From Sphingopyxis microcysteis (GTDB lineage: Bacteria > Pseudomonadota > Alphaproteobacteria > Sphingomonadales > Sphingomonadaceae): a stretch of 64,000 nucleotides of DNA. This document shows positions 35,444 through 43,611 of the stretch, piece after piece; the first letter of the stretch is position 1; every line of letters begins with the position of its first letter. The position numbers were made by a program, and so were the translations under genes. Under the pieces are notes generated by a model that was not told the origin of the DNA, ran no database searches, and worked only from the letters and a program-made list of their open reading frames with translations. The stretch covers positions 496,001 through 560,000 of the forward strand of contig NZ_JAANYY010000002.1 in the NCBI RefSeq assembly GCF_012274265.1, in the 5' to 3' direction.

Positions 35444-35607
35444 CCCTCTCCCATTTAGGGAGAGGGCAGCGAAACTTGCGAACTTGTTCGCTAGTTGCAG
35501 CGGGTAAGGGGGTTGCGCGCCATCGATAGGGCGCAACCCCTCACCCAGCGTCGCCTAGGCAACAAGTTGCCAAGGCTTCGCATCCCTCTCCCGCAAGGGG
35601 AGAGGGA
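35444..35607. repeat. Composite stem-loop repeat (family C)
   Basis: Outer palindromes CCCTCTCCC...GGGAGAGGG. The left hairpin has GCGAAC/GTTCGC between AACT and AGTT, and the right has GGCAAC/GTTGCC between GCCT and AGGC. It lies between the convergent def and grpE genes. Confidence 0.92.
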
Positions 35608-35615
35608 GTTGACGG

Positions 35616-36170
35616 TCACCCCGCCTTCGCAACCCCCACCATTGCAGGGCGCAGCAGCCGATCCTTCAGCATATAACCTGCCTGCATTTCCTGCACGATC
35701 GTCCCCGGCGCCTTGTCGCTGGGGATTTCGAGCATCGCCTGATGCTGGTTCGGGTCGAGCGGCAGGCCGATTGCCGCGATGCGCGTGATGCCGTGGCGTT
35801 CGAAGACGCCGAGCAATTCGCGCTCGGTGGCTTCAAGCCCGGTGATCAGCGGCTTGATGCCCTCGTTGGCGCGCTGTTCGTCGGTCAGCGCCGCCAGCGC
35901 ACGGCCGAGGTTGTCGGCAACCGACAAGATGTCGCGCGCGAATTTCGTCGCGGCATAGGCGTGCGCGTCGGCGATTTCCTTGTCCTTGCGGCGCGTGACA
36001 TTCTGCGTCTCGGCGCGCGCATAGAGCAGGTCCTGCTGCAGCGCGGCGAGCTGTTCGGCGAGCTGCGCCGCCTCGTCATTGGTATCTTCGGCGGGCGCCG
36101 CCGCTTCGGCAGCTTCGGCTTCGGTGTTCGCGCCGTCGTCGACCGGCGTGTCGTTTTCTTGTGTCGTCAT
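35616..36170 (-). CDS. grpE: Nucleotide exchange factor GrpE
   Basis: GrpE speeds ADP release from DnaK. The 184-residue protein has an acidic disordered start (NDTPVDDGANTEAEAAEAAA), a long coiled coil (AQLAEQLAALQQDLLYARAE), and the family block ARDILSVADNLGRALAAL. It ends with the beta domain, DPNQHQAMLEIPSDKAPGTI and GYMLKDRLLRPAMVGVAK. It starts four bases after the hrcA stop, so the two genes form an operon. dnaK and dnaJ are not in this window. Confidence 0.96.
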   Translation of the reverse strand: MTTQENDTPVDDGANTEAEAAEAAAPAEDTNDEAAQLAEQLAALQQDLLYARAETQNVTRRKDKEIADAHAYAATKFARDILSVADNLGRALAALTDEQRANEGIKPLITGLEATERELLGVFERHGITRIAAIGLPLDPNQHQAMLEIPSDKAPGTIVQEMQAGYMLKDRLLRPAMVGVAKAG

Positions 36171-36174
36171 AAAC

Positions 36175-37218
36175 CTATCGTATCAGTCTGGAGAGCGATT
36201 GTGCGGTGAAATCCACCATGGGTACGATGCGGGCATAGTTCAAGCGGGTGGGGCCAATCACCCCGACCACGCCGACCACGCGCCCGTCCGATCCGCGATA
36301 GGGCGCCGCTATCACGGAAGAGCCCGAAAGCGAGAATAATTTATTTTCCGATCCGATGAAAATCCGGGTTGCGCTGCCCTCGCGCGCGCTGTCGAGCAGC
36401 TGCGCAATGTCCTGTTTGGTTTCGAGCTCGTCGAGCAGCTGGCGCACGCGGTCGAGGTCGCCGACCGCATTCTCGTCGAGCAGGTTCGCCTGTCCGCGCA
36501 CGATCAGCACCGGGCGGTCGGCGCCGTCCGACGACCAGATCGCGAGGCCGCGGCTCACGAGATCCTGCGCCGCGCGGTCGATCGCGATGCGTTCGGCCTC
36601 GATCTCGCGGCGTACCCGTGCCATCGCTTCGGTCAGCGTCAGCCCGCTGAGCATCGACGAGATATAATTGCCCGCCTCGACTAGCGACGACGGATTGAGC
36701 CCGGGCGGAATATCGATGACGCGATTCTCGACCGCGCCGTCGCCCGCCACCAGCACGACGAGCGACTGGTTCGCCGATAACGGCACGAAGGCGAGTTGTT
36801 TCAGCACGCGCTCGTGCTTCGGCACCAGCACCAGCCCCGCGCACGCCGAGAGACCCGACAGCGCCGAGGTCGCCTGCGCGAGCGCGCTCTCGATCGGGCC
36901 AGCGTCGGCAAGTGACGCTTCGATCTGCGCGCGGTCCTCGGCCGACGGTTCGGCGACCTGCATCATGCCGTCGACGAAGAGGCGCAGGCCTTGCTCTGTC
37001 GGCAGCCGCCCGGCGCTGGTATGCGGGCTGGCGAGCAGGCCGAATTCCTCCAGATCCTGCATGACGTTGCGGATCGACGCGGGCGAAAGGTTGAGGCTCG
37101 CGAGTTTTGACAGTGTGCGCGACCCGACCGGCTGCCCGGTTTCGAGATAGGCGTCGACCACGAGCCGGAACACGTCGCGCGCGCGCGTGGTCAGTTCGGT
37201 GATCGGCGGGGTCGTCAT
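36175..37218 (-). CDS. hrcA: Heat-inducible transcriptional repressor HrcA
   Basis: HrcA represses groESL and other chaperone genes by binding the CIRCE element. The 347-residue protein has an N-terminal winged helix (VGSRTLSKLASLNLSPASIR and NVMQDLEEFGLLASPHTSAG) and the GAF-like HrcA core with MARVRREIEAERIAIDR and the C-terminal GVVGVIGPTRLNYARIVPMV. It heads the hrcA-grpE operon. No CIRCE site was seen upstream, suggesting that it is not strongly autorepressed through that element. In many alphaproteobacteria rph lies divergent next to hrcA; here two genes intervene. Confidence 0.95.
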   Translation of the reverse strand: MTTPPITELTTRARDVFRLVVDAYLETGQPVGSRTLSKLASLNLSPASIRNVMQDLEEFGLLASPHTSAGRLPTEQGLRLFVDGMMQVAEPSAEDRAQIEASLADAGPIESALAQATSALSGLSACAGLVLVPKHERVLKQLAFVPLSANQSLVVLVAGDGAVENRVIDIPPGLNPSSLVEAGNYISSMLSGLTLTEAMARVRREIEAERIAIDRAAQDLVSRGLAIWSSDGADRPVLIVRGQANLLDENAVGDLDRVRQLLDELETKQDIAQLLDSAREGSATRIFIGSENKLFSLSGSSVIAAPYRGSDGRVVGVVGVIGPTRLNYARIVPMVDFTAQSLSRLIR

Positions 37219-37258
37219 AGGGGGGATTTAGGGATGGGGACATTGGGTTGCAACAAGA

Positions 37259-37350
37259 CCGTCGCCCCCGCGAAGGCGGGGGCCGCTGTCGGTTGACGCA
37301 GCGACGCAGGGACAGGCTGCTCGCGGCCCCCGCCTTCGCGGGGGCGACGA
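37259..37350. repeat. Paired REP-like element (family A)
   Basis: Both units are intact: CCGTCGCCCCCGCGAAGGCG on the left and its mirror ending GCGGGGGCGACG on the right, with a 39-base spacer. It lies in the divergent gap between hrcA and the dienelactone hydrolase-like gene. Confidence 0.92.
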
Positions 37351-37406
37351 TGATGGATTTGACAGGCTGGCCTGCGCCGCTAGCCTCTCCCCCGGGGGAG
37401 AACGCC

Positions 37407-38204
37407 ATGACCACACGCCCGCTCGACCGCGACGACCCGCTCGACGATTTCGACCACCGCGACATCATCCTGCTCGGCCGCAAGCACCGCGTCTATACGA
37501 TGGGCCGCGGCCCCGCGGTGGTCGTGATGACCGAAATGCCCGGCATCAGCCCGCATGTCGCGCGTTTCGCGCGCTGGGTCCGCGACGCGGGCTTCACCGT
37601 CTATATGCCGCACATCTTCGGGAAAGACGGCGCCGTGCCGCGTATGCCCGGGGCGCTGTTCACGATGCTCGGCGGGTGCATCAGCCGCCAGTTCCGCGCT
37701 TTTCAGGCGAACGAAAGCTCGCCGGCGACGCAGTGGCTGCGCGCGCTGGCGGCGCAGGCGCATCGCGAGTGCGGCGGCAAGGGCGTCGGCGCGGTCGGCA
37801 TGTGCTTCACGGGCAATTTCGCGCTGTCGATGATGCTCGAACCCGCGGTGCTCGCGCCGGTGCTGGCGCAGCCGTCGCTGCCGCTCAACGATCCCGCCGG
37901 CATGCACATCGCCCCTGACGAACTCGCCGCGGTCAAGGCGCGGATGGAGGCCGAGGACCTGACCGTGCTCGCCTACCGTTTCGAGGGCGACAAATATTGC
38001 AAGGCGGCGCGCTTCGCGGCCTATGAAGATGCGCTCGGCGACCGCTTCATCGGCAAGGTGCTGCCCGATAGCGCCGCGAACCCCGACAGCCCGATGAAGA
38101 ACCCGCACAGCGTCGTGACGATCCACCTGATCGACGAGGCCGGCCAGCCGACCGTACAGGCGCGTGACGAAATCCTCGATTTTTTCAGGATGCGGTTGAG
38201 CTGA
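37407..38204 (+). CDS. Dienelactone hydrolase family protein
   Basis: The 265-residue protein is an alpha/beta hydrolase with a cysteine nucleophile: Cys133 in VGMCFTGNFAL, the G-x-C-x-G arrangement of dienelactone hydrolases. VVVMTEMPGISPHVARFARW resembles the segment around the oxyanion hole, and IDEAGQPTVQA near the end may be the His-bearing loop, although the exact catalytic His is uncertain. Such enzymes open lactone rings in chlorocatechol breakdown or act on other esters. ATG at 37407 has GGGGGAG upstream. It is convergent with, and overlaps by 20 bases, the next gene. Confidence 0.8.
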   Translation: MTTRPLDRDDPLDDFDHRDIILLGRKHRVYTMGRGPAVVVMTEMPGISPHVARFARWVRDAGFTVYMPHIFGKDGAVPRMPGALFTMLGGCISRQFRAFQANESSPATQWLRALAAQAHRECGGKGVGAVGMCFTGNFALSMMLEPAVLAPVLAQPSLPLNDPAGMHIAPDELAAVKARMEAEDLTVLAYRFEGDKYCKAARFAAYEDALGDRFIGKVLPDSAANPDSPMKNPHSVVTIHLIDEAGQPTVQARDEILDFFRMRLS

Positions 38205-38883
38205 CGCCTTTTTCGCTGCGATATAGGCGCTTCGCGACTTCGGGTCGCAGCTCATATTTGTCGGGCAAGAAGGGTGAGAAGGGGGCGACCGCTGCATCGA
38301 GGCCTGCTGCGTTAGTTTTCTCGTTGGCAAGACAGGCAGCACTACCCAGTCGCCCTTCGCCGTACACCGACAGGGTTGCCATCCGGGGATCCGTTTTCGT
38401 GATCGCCAACAGCCGGTCAGGAAGCGAAAACGTCCTGCGTTCGCATCCAGTCGAATAGGTACTGCCTTGATATTCAGGCGCTTTCCATTCGATCTTCCAC
38501 GACAGACGCTCCAGCCTGTTGATCAGCCGGTCAAGGTCTCCGGGGCTCAGCGCCAGCTCGATCCGCGCGACTTTCGGCTCGTCCCAGCGTTCTGCTTCGT
38601 CAAGGTCCGACCCAAAATCTATAGCTCGTACGCAGCCGTGGTGATCGGGCTGTTGGGCGTACCAGCTAATTCGCGTTTTGCCCGTGCGTTCGATGATGAT
38701 CTCGCGCATAAGCGGGCAGTCGCCCAACAATGCCAACCGGCCGTGCTCGATGTTGCGGACGTAGATGATCTGCTCGAAACGGCTGATTCGGTTTGAGACG
38801 TCGCCGGACATCGTAGTGCCCAATGCGACGCCGATCGCTATCAATGTGGCCGTTATGACTGCTATCGCGACGCCGTTTCGCAT
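38185..38883 (-). CDS. Membrane-anchored protein of unknown function, AT-richer than its neighbours
   Basis: The 232-residue product has an N-terminal membrane helix (AIAVITATLIAIGVALGTTM) and an extracytoplasmic domain with five cysteines (GDCPLM, HGCVRAI, TGCERRT, SAACLAN). No family was recognised. Codon use is less GC-biased than in the neighbouring genes. It overlaps the 3' end of the dienelactone hydrolase-like gene by 20 bases, in convergent orientation. Its presence separates hrcA from rph, which are often adjacent, so it may be part of a small insertion. Confidence 0.62.
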   Translation of the reverse strand: MRNGVAIAVITATLIAIGVALGTTMSGDVSNRISRFEQIIYVRNIEHGRLALLGDCPLMREIIIERTGKTRISWYAQQPDHHGCVRAIDFGSDLDEAERWDEPKVARIELALSPGDLDRLINRLERLSWKIEWKAPEYQGSTYSTGCERRTFSLPDRLLAITKTDPRMATLSVYGEGRLGSAACLANEKTNAAGLDAAVAPFSPFLPDKYELRPEVAKRLYRSEKGVSSTAS

Positions 38884-38983
38884 GCGGCGAGACTAACGCG
38901 CATGACCGAGATTGCTATTTCCTTTTTCTGGTCATCGGGCCTCAGCGCGGCTAAGCGCCCCACACACATTATAGGAGAATCCC

Positions 38984-39700
38984 ATGCGCCCCTCCGGCCG
39001 CGCGCCCGATCAGATGCGCCCCATCGCAATCGAGACCGAATTCACCATTCATGCCGAGGGCAGCGTCCTCGTCAGCTTTGGCAATACCAAGGTGCTGGTG
39101 ACCGCCAGCGTCGATGAAAAAGTGCCGTCGTGGATGCGCGGTAAAGGGGCGGGCTGGGTCACCGCCGAATATGGCATGCTGCCCCGCGCGACGCACACCC
39201 GCGGCAGCCGCGAGGCGGCCAAGGGCAAGCAGTCGGGGCGGACGCAGGAAATCCAGCGGCTTATCGGGCGCAGCTTGCGCGCCGTCGTCGACATGAAGAA
39301 GCTCGGCGAGCGGCAGATCGTCATCGATTGCGACGTGATCCAGGCCGACGGCGGCACCCGCACCGCGTCGATTTCGGGCGCATGGGTCGCCATGCGGCTG
39401 GCGGTCGACAAGCTGCTTGCGGCGAAAACGATCGCCGAGGATCCGATCGCGGACAAGGTCGGCGCAATCTCGTGCGGCATCTACCAGGGAACGCCGGTGC
39501 TCGACCTCGACTATGACGAGGATTCGGTCGCCGAAGCCGATGGCAATTTCGTGCTGACGGGCAAGGGCCAGATCGTCGAGGTGCAGGCGAGCGCCGAGGG
39601 TGCGACCTATGACGAGGAAGGCCTGCTGCGCCTGCTGCGTCTGGCGCGCATCGGCTGCGGCGAGATATTTGCGGCGCAGGACAAGGCAACGGGTCGCTGA
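38984..39700 (+). CDS. rph: Ribonuclease PH
   Basis: RNase PH trims tRNA 3' ends by phosphorolysis. The 238-residue protein begins [18 protein letters not shown], contains [35 protein letters not shown] and the phosphate-binding [20 protein letters not shown]. It ends with [13 protein letters not shown]. Length and motifs are fully typical. AGGAGA precedes the ATG. It heads the rph-rdgB-hemW cluster, interrupted by two repeats. Confidence 0.97.
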   Translation: MRPSGRAPDQMRPIAIETEFTIHAEGSVLVSFGNTKVLVTASVDEKVPSWMRGKGAGWVTAEYGMLPRATHTRGSREAAKGKQSGRTQEIQRLIGRSLRAVVDMKKLGERQIVIDCDVIQADGGTRTASISGAWVAMRLAVDKLLAAKTIAEDPIADKVGAISCGIYQGTPVLDLDYDEDSVAEADGNFVLTGKGQIVEVQASAEGATYDEEGLLRLLRLARIGCGEIFAAQDKATGR

Positions 39701-39716
39701 GGTAAAGAAGATTCGG

Positions 39717-39863
39717 TTCGCACAAAGACACAAAGACACGAAGATGGCAGTCTGGGCCGGCAGGCCCCTTCCTTCTCCAGCGTTGCGACCAGCCGCAACG
39801 CCAAAAGCGAAGGCCGCTTCACGGCAAACACGACCTCTTCGTGTCTTCGTGCCTTTGTGCGAA
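39717..39863. repeat. 147-base element with long imperfect terminal inverted repeats (family G)
   Basis: The left end TTCGCACAAAGACACAAAGA continues to CACGAAGA, and the right end mirrors it with 25 of 28 bases matching. A smaller GTTGCG/CGCAAC stem lies inside. It occupies the whole gap between rph and rdgB. The size and ends resemble a miniature inverted-repeat element, but no target duplication was seen. Confidence 0.8.
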
Positions 39864-39914
39864 ACTCTCTAAACTCAGGCTTTGCGACCTGATCCACGGG
39901 AAAATCAGCACATC

Positions 39915-40541
39915 ATGGCCCACCGTAAGCTCTCCCCCGGCAAACTCGTCATCGCCAGCCATAATGCCGGCAAGGTGCGCGAGATTCGCGCGCTGCTCTT
40001 GCCGTTCGGGATCGAGCCGGTGTCGGCGGGCGACCTTGGCCTGCCCGAACCCGAGGAGACGGGGACGACGTTCCGCGAAAATGCGCTGCTGAAGGCGCAT
40101 GCGAGCGCATCGGCGGCTGGGCTGCCCGCACTTGCCGACGACAGTGGGCTCGAGGTTGCGGCGCTGGGCGGTCGGCCGGGGGTCTATACCGCCGACTGGG
40201 CCGAGCGGCAGGCATTTGAAGGCCCGCCGGGTCGCGACTGGTATATGGCGATGGGCAAGGTCGAAGGGCTGCTCGCGGAGCGGGGGGGCGACGTCGATCG
40301 CAGCGCCTGTTTCGTCTGCACCCTCGCGCTCGCGTGGCCCGATGGCCATGCAGAAGTGTTTGAGGGGCGTGCCGAGGGCAGCCTGACCTGGCCACCGCGC
40401 GGGCTGCTGGGCTTTGGTTATGATCCGGTGTTCGTTCCGACGGGCAAGTCGCTGACTTATGCCGAAATCGACCCAGCCGAAAAGCATGCGATCAGCCACC
40501 GGGCGGATGCGTTTGCGAAGCTGGTGGCGGGAGTGTTCTGA
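39915..40541 (+). CDS. rdgB: XTP/dITP diphosphatase (RdgB/HAM1 family)
   Basis: RdgB hydrolyses ITP, dITP and XTP, keeping deaminated purines out of nucleic acids. The 208-residue protein has [14 protein letters not shown] at the N-terminus, [36 protein letters not shown] and the C-terminal [11 protein letters not shown] and [12 protein letters not shown]. All are hallmarks of the family. The ATG at 39915 gives the standard length. It is the second gene of the rph-rdgB-hemW cluster. Confidence 0.95.
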   Translation: MAHRKLSPGKLVIASHNAGKVREIRALLLPFGIEPVSAGDLGLPEPEETGTTFRENALLKAHASASAAGLPALADDSGLEVAALGGRPGVYTADWAERQAFEGPPGRDWYMAMGKVEGLLAERGGDVDRSACFVCTLALAWPDGHAEVFEGRAEGSLTWPPRGLLGFGYDPVFVPTGKSLTYAEIDPAEKHAISHRADAFAKLVAGVF

Positions 40542-40546
40542 ATGTC

Positions 40547-40636
40547 CGTCGCCCCCGCGACGGCGGGGGCCGCCATCGGCCTGGTCCCGCCGCACGGCGT
40601 AAACCGTTAGCGGCCCCCGCCGTCGCGGGGGCGACG
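40547..40636. repeat. Paired REP-like element (family A), arm-matched variant
   Basis: The units read GCCCCCGCGACGGCGGGGGC and its exact mirror, so the loop base that is A in all other intact copies is C in both arms here. It separates rdgB and hemW. Confidence 0.92.
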
Positions 40637-40671
40637 TGTTATCTTGCCGAATAGAGCCTATATCATTCTCC

Positions 40672-41817
40672 ATGGCCGAACCACTCGCCCTTTATGTCCA
40701 TTGGCCGTTCTGCGTCAGCAAATGTCCCTATTGCGACTTCAACAGTCATGTACGCGAAAGCGTCGATCAGCAGGTCTGGCGCGCGGCGTTGCTGGCGGAT
40801 TTGCGGCATGAGGCCATGCTGCTGCCGGGGCGGGCCGTGTCGTCGATCTTTTTTGGGGGCGGCACGCCGAGCCTGATGCCGCCCGCGACGGTGGCGGCGG
40901 TGATCGCCGAGGCGGCGGCTTTGTGGGGACTGACCGACGATTGCGAAATCACGCTGGAAGCGAACCCCAATTCGGTCGAAGTCGCCGCTTTCGCCGATCT
41001 GGCGGCGGCGGGGGTTAATCGCGTATCGATCGGCGTCCAGAGCTTCGATCCGCAAGTGCTTGAATTTCTGGGCCGCGCGCACAGCGGTGACGAGGCGCGG
41101 CGCGCGATTGCGGCGGCGCAAACCTGTTTCCCGCGCGCGAGTTTCGACCTGATTTATGCGCGGCCGGGGCAGGGACTTGCCGATTGGGAAAAGGAACTGC
41201 GCGCCGCGCTGGCGTTCGGGACGGGGCATTTGTCGCTGTACCAGCTGACGATCGAGCCGGGGACGCGCTTTGCGACGCTGGCGGCGAAGGGCGAGCTCGT
41301 CATCCCCGATGGCGACGCCGCGGCGGACCTGTTCGACGCGACGCAGGCGCTGACCCGCGCCGCCGGGCTGCCGCGCTACGAGGTGTCGAACCACGCGCGG
41401 CCCGGCGAGGAGAGTCGGCATAATCTGACTTACTGGCGTTATGGAGATTATGCCGGGGTCGGGCCGGGGGCGCACGGACGGCGCACGGGCCAAGCGACCG
41501 AACGACACAAGAAGCCCGAGAATTTCGTCGCGGCGGTCGAGCGCAACGGCTACGGGATCAAGGGCGAGAGCGATCTGCCCGCGCACGAACGCGCGACCGA
41601 GGCGATGCTGATGGGGCTGCGGCTCAATGAAGGGATCGACCTTCGCCGTGTCGAGGCGCGGAGCGGGCTGGGGCGCGAGGCGTTCGTCGATGCAGGCGCG
41701 GTGGCGCGGCTTACGCATCAGGGGCTTATGCGCGCGGCGGGCGACCGGCTGGCGGTGACCGACGCGGGGATTTTGCTGCTCGACTCAATCCTTTCCGAGG
41801 TGGTGAAAACGCACTAG
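40672..41817 (+). CDS. hemW: Radical SAM protein HemW (heme chaperone, formerly coproporphyrinogen III oxidase-like)
   Basis: HemW binds heme and a radical-SAM Fe-S cluster and is thought to insert heme into respiratory enzymes. The 381-residue protein has cluster ligands Cys14, Cys18 and Cys21 in PFCVSKCPYCDFNSHV. FFGGGTPSLMPPATV, TLEANPNSVE and VSIGVQSFDPQVLEFLGRAH are family signatures. It lacks the extra N-terminal part of true oxygen-independent coproporphyrinogen oxidases (HemN). The ATG at 40672 gives the normal start MAEPLALYVHWPFC. Confidence 0.93.
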   Translation: MAEPLALYVHWPFCVSKCPYCDFNSHVRESVDQQVWRAALLADLRHEAMLLPGRAVSSIFFGGGTPSLMPPATVAAVIAEAAALWGLTDDCEITLEANPNSVEVAAFADLAAAGVNRVSIGVQSFDPQVLEFLGRAHSGDEARRAIAAAQTCFPRASFDLIYARPGQGLADWEKELRAALAFGTGHLSLYQLTIEPGTRFATLAAKGELVIPDGDAAADLFDATQALTRAAGLPRYEVSNHARPGEESRHNLTYWRYGDYAGVGPGAHGRRTGQATERHKKPENFVAAVERNGYGIKGESDLPAHERATEAMLMGLRLNEGIDLRRVEARSGLGREAFVDAGAVARLTHQGLMRAAGDRLAVTDAGILLLDSILSEVVKTH

Positions 41818-41828
41818 CCTGTTGGCAC

Positions 41829-41901
41829 CGTTCGTCCCGAGCGAAGTCGAGGGACGTGCGGCACGGCGCAAACGTGTCTCGACTTCGCTCGACACGAACG
41901 G
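41829..41901. repeat. Intergenic inverted repeat (family E-like)
   Basis: CCGTTCGTCCCGAGCGAAGT and TCGACTTCGCTCGACACGAA mark near-perfect arms, with a short spacer. It lies between hemW and xerC and is read in frame with xerC, so a start placed upstream of it would add repeat-derived residues. Confidence 0.85.
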
Positions 41902-41917
41902 AATCAAGGGGCGGTCT

Positions 41918-42811
41918 TTGTCTTCTGGCATCATCCGCGACTGGGACGCCCATCTGGCGCACGAACGGCGCCGGTCGGAGCATACGCGCCGCGCCTATAT
42001 CGCGACCGCGACGCGTTTCTGCGCCTTCCTGTCGCGCCATCAAGGCGGCGTGGTCGATGCGCGCATGCTCAAAAGCCTGACCCCGAATGATTTGCGTGCC
42101 TATCTCGCCGAACGCCGCGCCGAGGGGCTGGGCAATGCGTCGGCGGCGCGCGAGCTGTCGGCGCTGCGCACCTTCCTGCGCTTCGTCGGCGGATCGAACG
42201 CCAGCGTGCCGCAAATGCGCGGGCCGCGCGTCAAGAAGGGGCTGCCGCGTCCGGTTTCCCCCGCCGAAGCGTTAAAACTGGCAGAGGATGTCGCGGACAA
42301 TGCGCGCGAGGGCTGGGTCGGCGCGCGCGATTTTGCGCTGCTGCTGCTGCTCTATGGCGCGGGGCTGCGCATCGGCGAAGCGCTGTCGCTGACCGGCGCG
42401 GCGCTGCCGCTGGGCGACACGCTGCGCGTCACCGGCAAGCGCAACAAGACGCGGATCGTACCGATCCTGCCCGCGGTTGCTGCGGCAGTGTCGCGCTATG
42501 TCGCGGCCTGCCCTTATCCGATCGCGAAGGAGACGCCGCTGTTCCTCGGCGCGCGCGGCGGCCCGCTCCAGCCCGGCGTGGTCCGCGCGAGCGTGCGCGC
42601 GGCGCGCCGCGCATTGGGGCTGCCCGAACGCACGACGCCGCACGCGCTGCGCCACAGTTTCGCCACGCATCTGCTGGCAGGAGGCGCTGATTTGCGCAGC
42701 CTGCAGGAACTGCTCGGCCACGCGAGCCTGGCCTCGACGCAGGTCTATACTGCGGTCGATGCCGCGCACCTGCTCGATATTTACCGCAGCGCGCACCCGC
42801 GGGCAGGTTAG
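41918..42811 (+). CDS. xerC: Tyrosine recombinase XerC
   Basis: XerC and XerD resolve chromosome dimers at the dif site. The 297-residue protein, counted from a TTG start at 41918, has an N-terminal SAM-like core-binding domain (HTRRAYIATATRFCAFL). All catalytic residues are present: Arg151 (GLRIGEAL), Lys174, His242 and Arg245 (HALRHSFATH), His268 (LGHASL) and nucleophile Tyr277 (TQVYTAV). TTG with AAGGGG eight bases upstream was chosen because upstream codons come from the palindromic repeat; no ATG fits. It is a housekeeping recombinase, not an integrase. Confidence 0.93.
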   Translation: MSSGIIRDWDAHLAHERRRSEHTRRAYIATATRFCAFLSRHQGGVVDARMLKSLTPNDLRAYLAERRAEGLGNASAARELSALRTFLRFVGGSNASVPQMRGPRVKKGLPRPVSPAEALKLAEDVADNAREGWVGARDFALLLLLYGAGLRIGEALSLTGAALPLGDTLRVTGKRNKTRIVPILPAVAAAVSRYVAACPYPIAKETPLFLGARGGPLQPGVVRASVRAARRALGLPERTTPHALRHSFATHLLAGGADLRSLQELLGHASLASTQVYTAVDAAHLLDIYRSAHPRAG

Positions 42812-42817
42812 TCCATT

Positions 42818-42886
42818 ACCGTAGCCCTGAGCCTGTCGAAGGGCGCCTCACTGGGAAGCGCCCTTCGACAGGCTCAGGGCTACGGT
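42818..42886. repeat. Intergenic inverted repeat (family E)
   Basis: ACCGTAGCCCTGAGCCTGTC and the mirror GACAGGCTCAGGGCTACGGT are exact complements, with about 30-bp arms and a short spacer. The core CCTGAGCCTGTCGAAGG differs by one base from the 2513 copy, and both arms carry the change. It separates the convergent xerC and DedA genes. Confidence 0.92.
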
Positions 42887-42893
42887 GACATGG

Positions 42894-43502
42894 TCAGCGT
42901 TCGCGCGTTTTCGGCTTCCACGTAATCACGCGGTACACATAGAGCAGCACCAGCGATCCGATCGCCACCAGCGCCACCGGGCCGACGAAGGCATCCAGAT
43001 TGGCGAACTGGCCGCCGAACCAGTTGCCCGCGCCGGCCAGCGCACTGATCCAGATCGTCGATCCGGCAGCGGTCCACGCCAGGAATTTCGCCTGGTTCAT
43101 CTTCACCATGCCCGCGGGCAGCGACACCATCGTGCGCGCGACCGGCATGAAGCGTGCCACGAACACGATGCCGGGGCCATATTTCAGGAACCAGCTATGC
43201 AGTTTTTCCACCTCGTCCCAGTCGAGGGTCAGCCAGCGGCCGTGGCGGTCGATGAAGGGTTTGAGCCGTTTGTACCCGATCCAGCGCCCGACCCCGTACC
43301 ACACCCAATTGCCCGCGGTCGTCCCGGCGACGGCGACCGCGACCAGGGTCCAGAAGTCGAAATGGCCCTTTGCCACCGCGATGCCGCCAAGGCCCATGAT
43401 GACCTCCGACGGGATCGGCGGGAAGACATTTTCTAGGAACATGAGGATGAATATCCCGGCGTAGCCCCAGCTCTGGATCAGGTTCAGGATGAAATCGGTC
43501 AT
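42894..43502 (-). CDS. DedA family inner-membrane protein
   Basis: DedA proteins are inner-membrane proteins implicated in proton-dependent lipid-carrier (undecaprenyl-phosphate or phospholipid) flipping. The 202-residue protein has the re-entrant-loop motif FLENVFPPIPSEVIMGLGG and the conserved FVARFMPVARTMVSLPAGM with its key Arg residues. Hydrophobic helices follow, such as VGPVALVAIGSLVLLYVYRV. It has normal family length. Its substrate cannot be assigned without comparison to characterised members. Confidence 0.93.
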   Translation of the reverse strand: MTDFILNLIQSWGYAGIFILMFLENVFPPIPSEVIMGLGGIAVAKGHFDFWTLVAVAVAGTTAGNWVWYGVGRWIGYKRLKPFIDRHGRWLTLDWDEVEKLHSWFLKYGPGIVFVARFMPVARTMVSLPAGMVKMNQAKFLAWTAAGSTIWISALAGAGNWFGGQFANLDAFVGPVALVAIGSLVLLYVYRVITWKPKTRER

Positions 43503-43517
43503 CGTTCAACAAGCCTT

Positions 43518-43600
43518 GTCATTGTGAGCGAAGCGAAGCAATCCAGAGGCGGCCTTACACCGCTCGGGATTGCTTCGTCGCTTCGCTCCTCGCAATGACG
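43518..43600. repeat. Intergenic inverted repeat (family B), left arm slightly changed
   Basis: TTGTCATTGTGAGCGAAGCG and the mirror ending CTCGCAATGACG form the arms. The left arm has GTGAG in place of GCGAG, giving a G-T opposition. It separates DedA and gshB. Confidence 0.88.
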
Positions 43601-43611
43601 CATAACATTGG

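Noticed and set aside
41918..42811. The tyrosine recombinase as a mark of an integrated element
   Set aside because: Length, N-terminal domain and full motif set fit housekeeping XerC. No attachment-site duplication, phage or integron genes are nearby.
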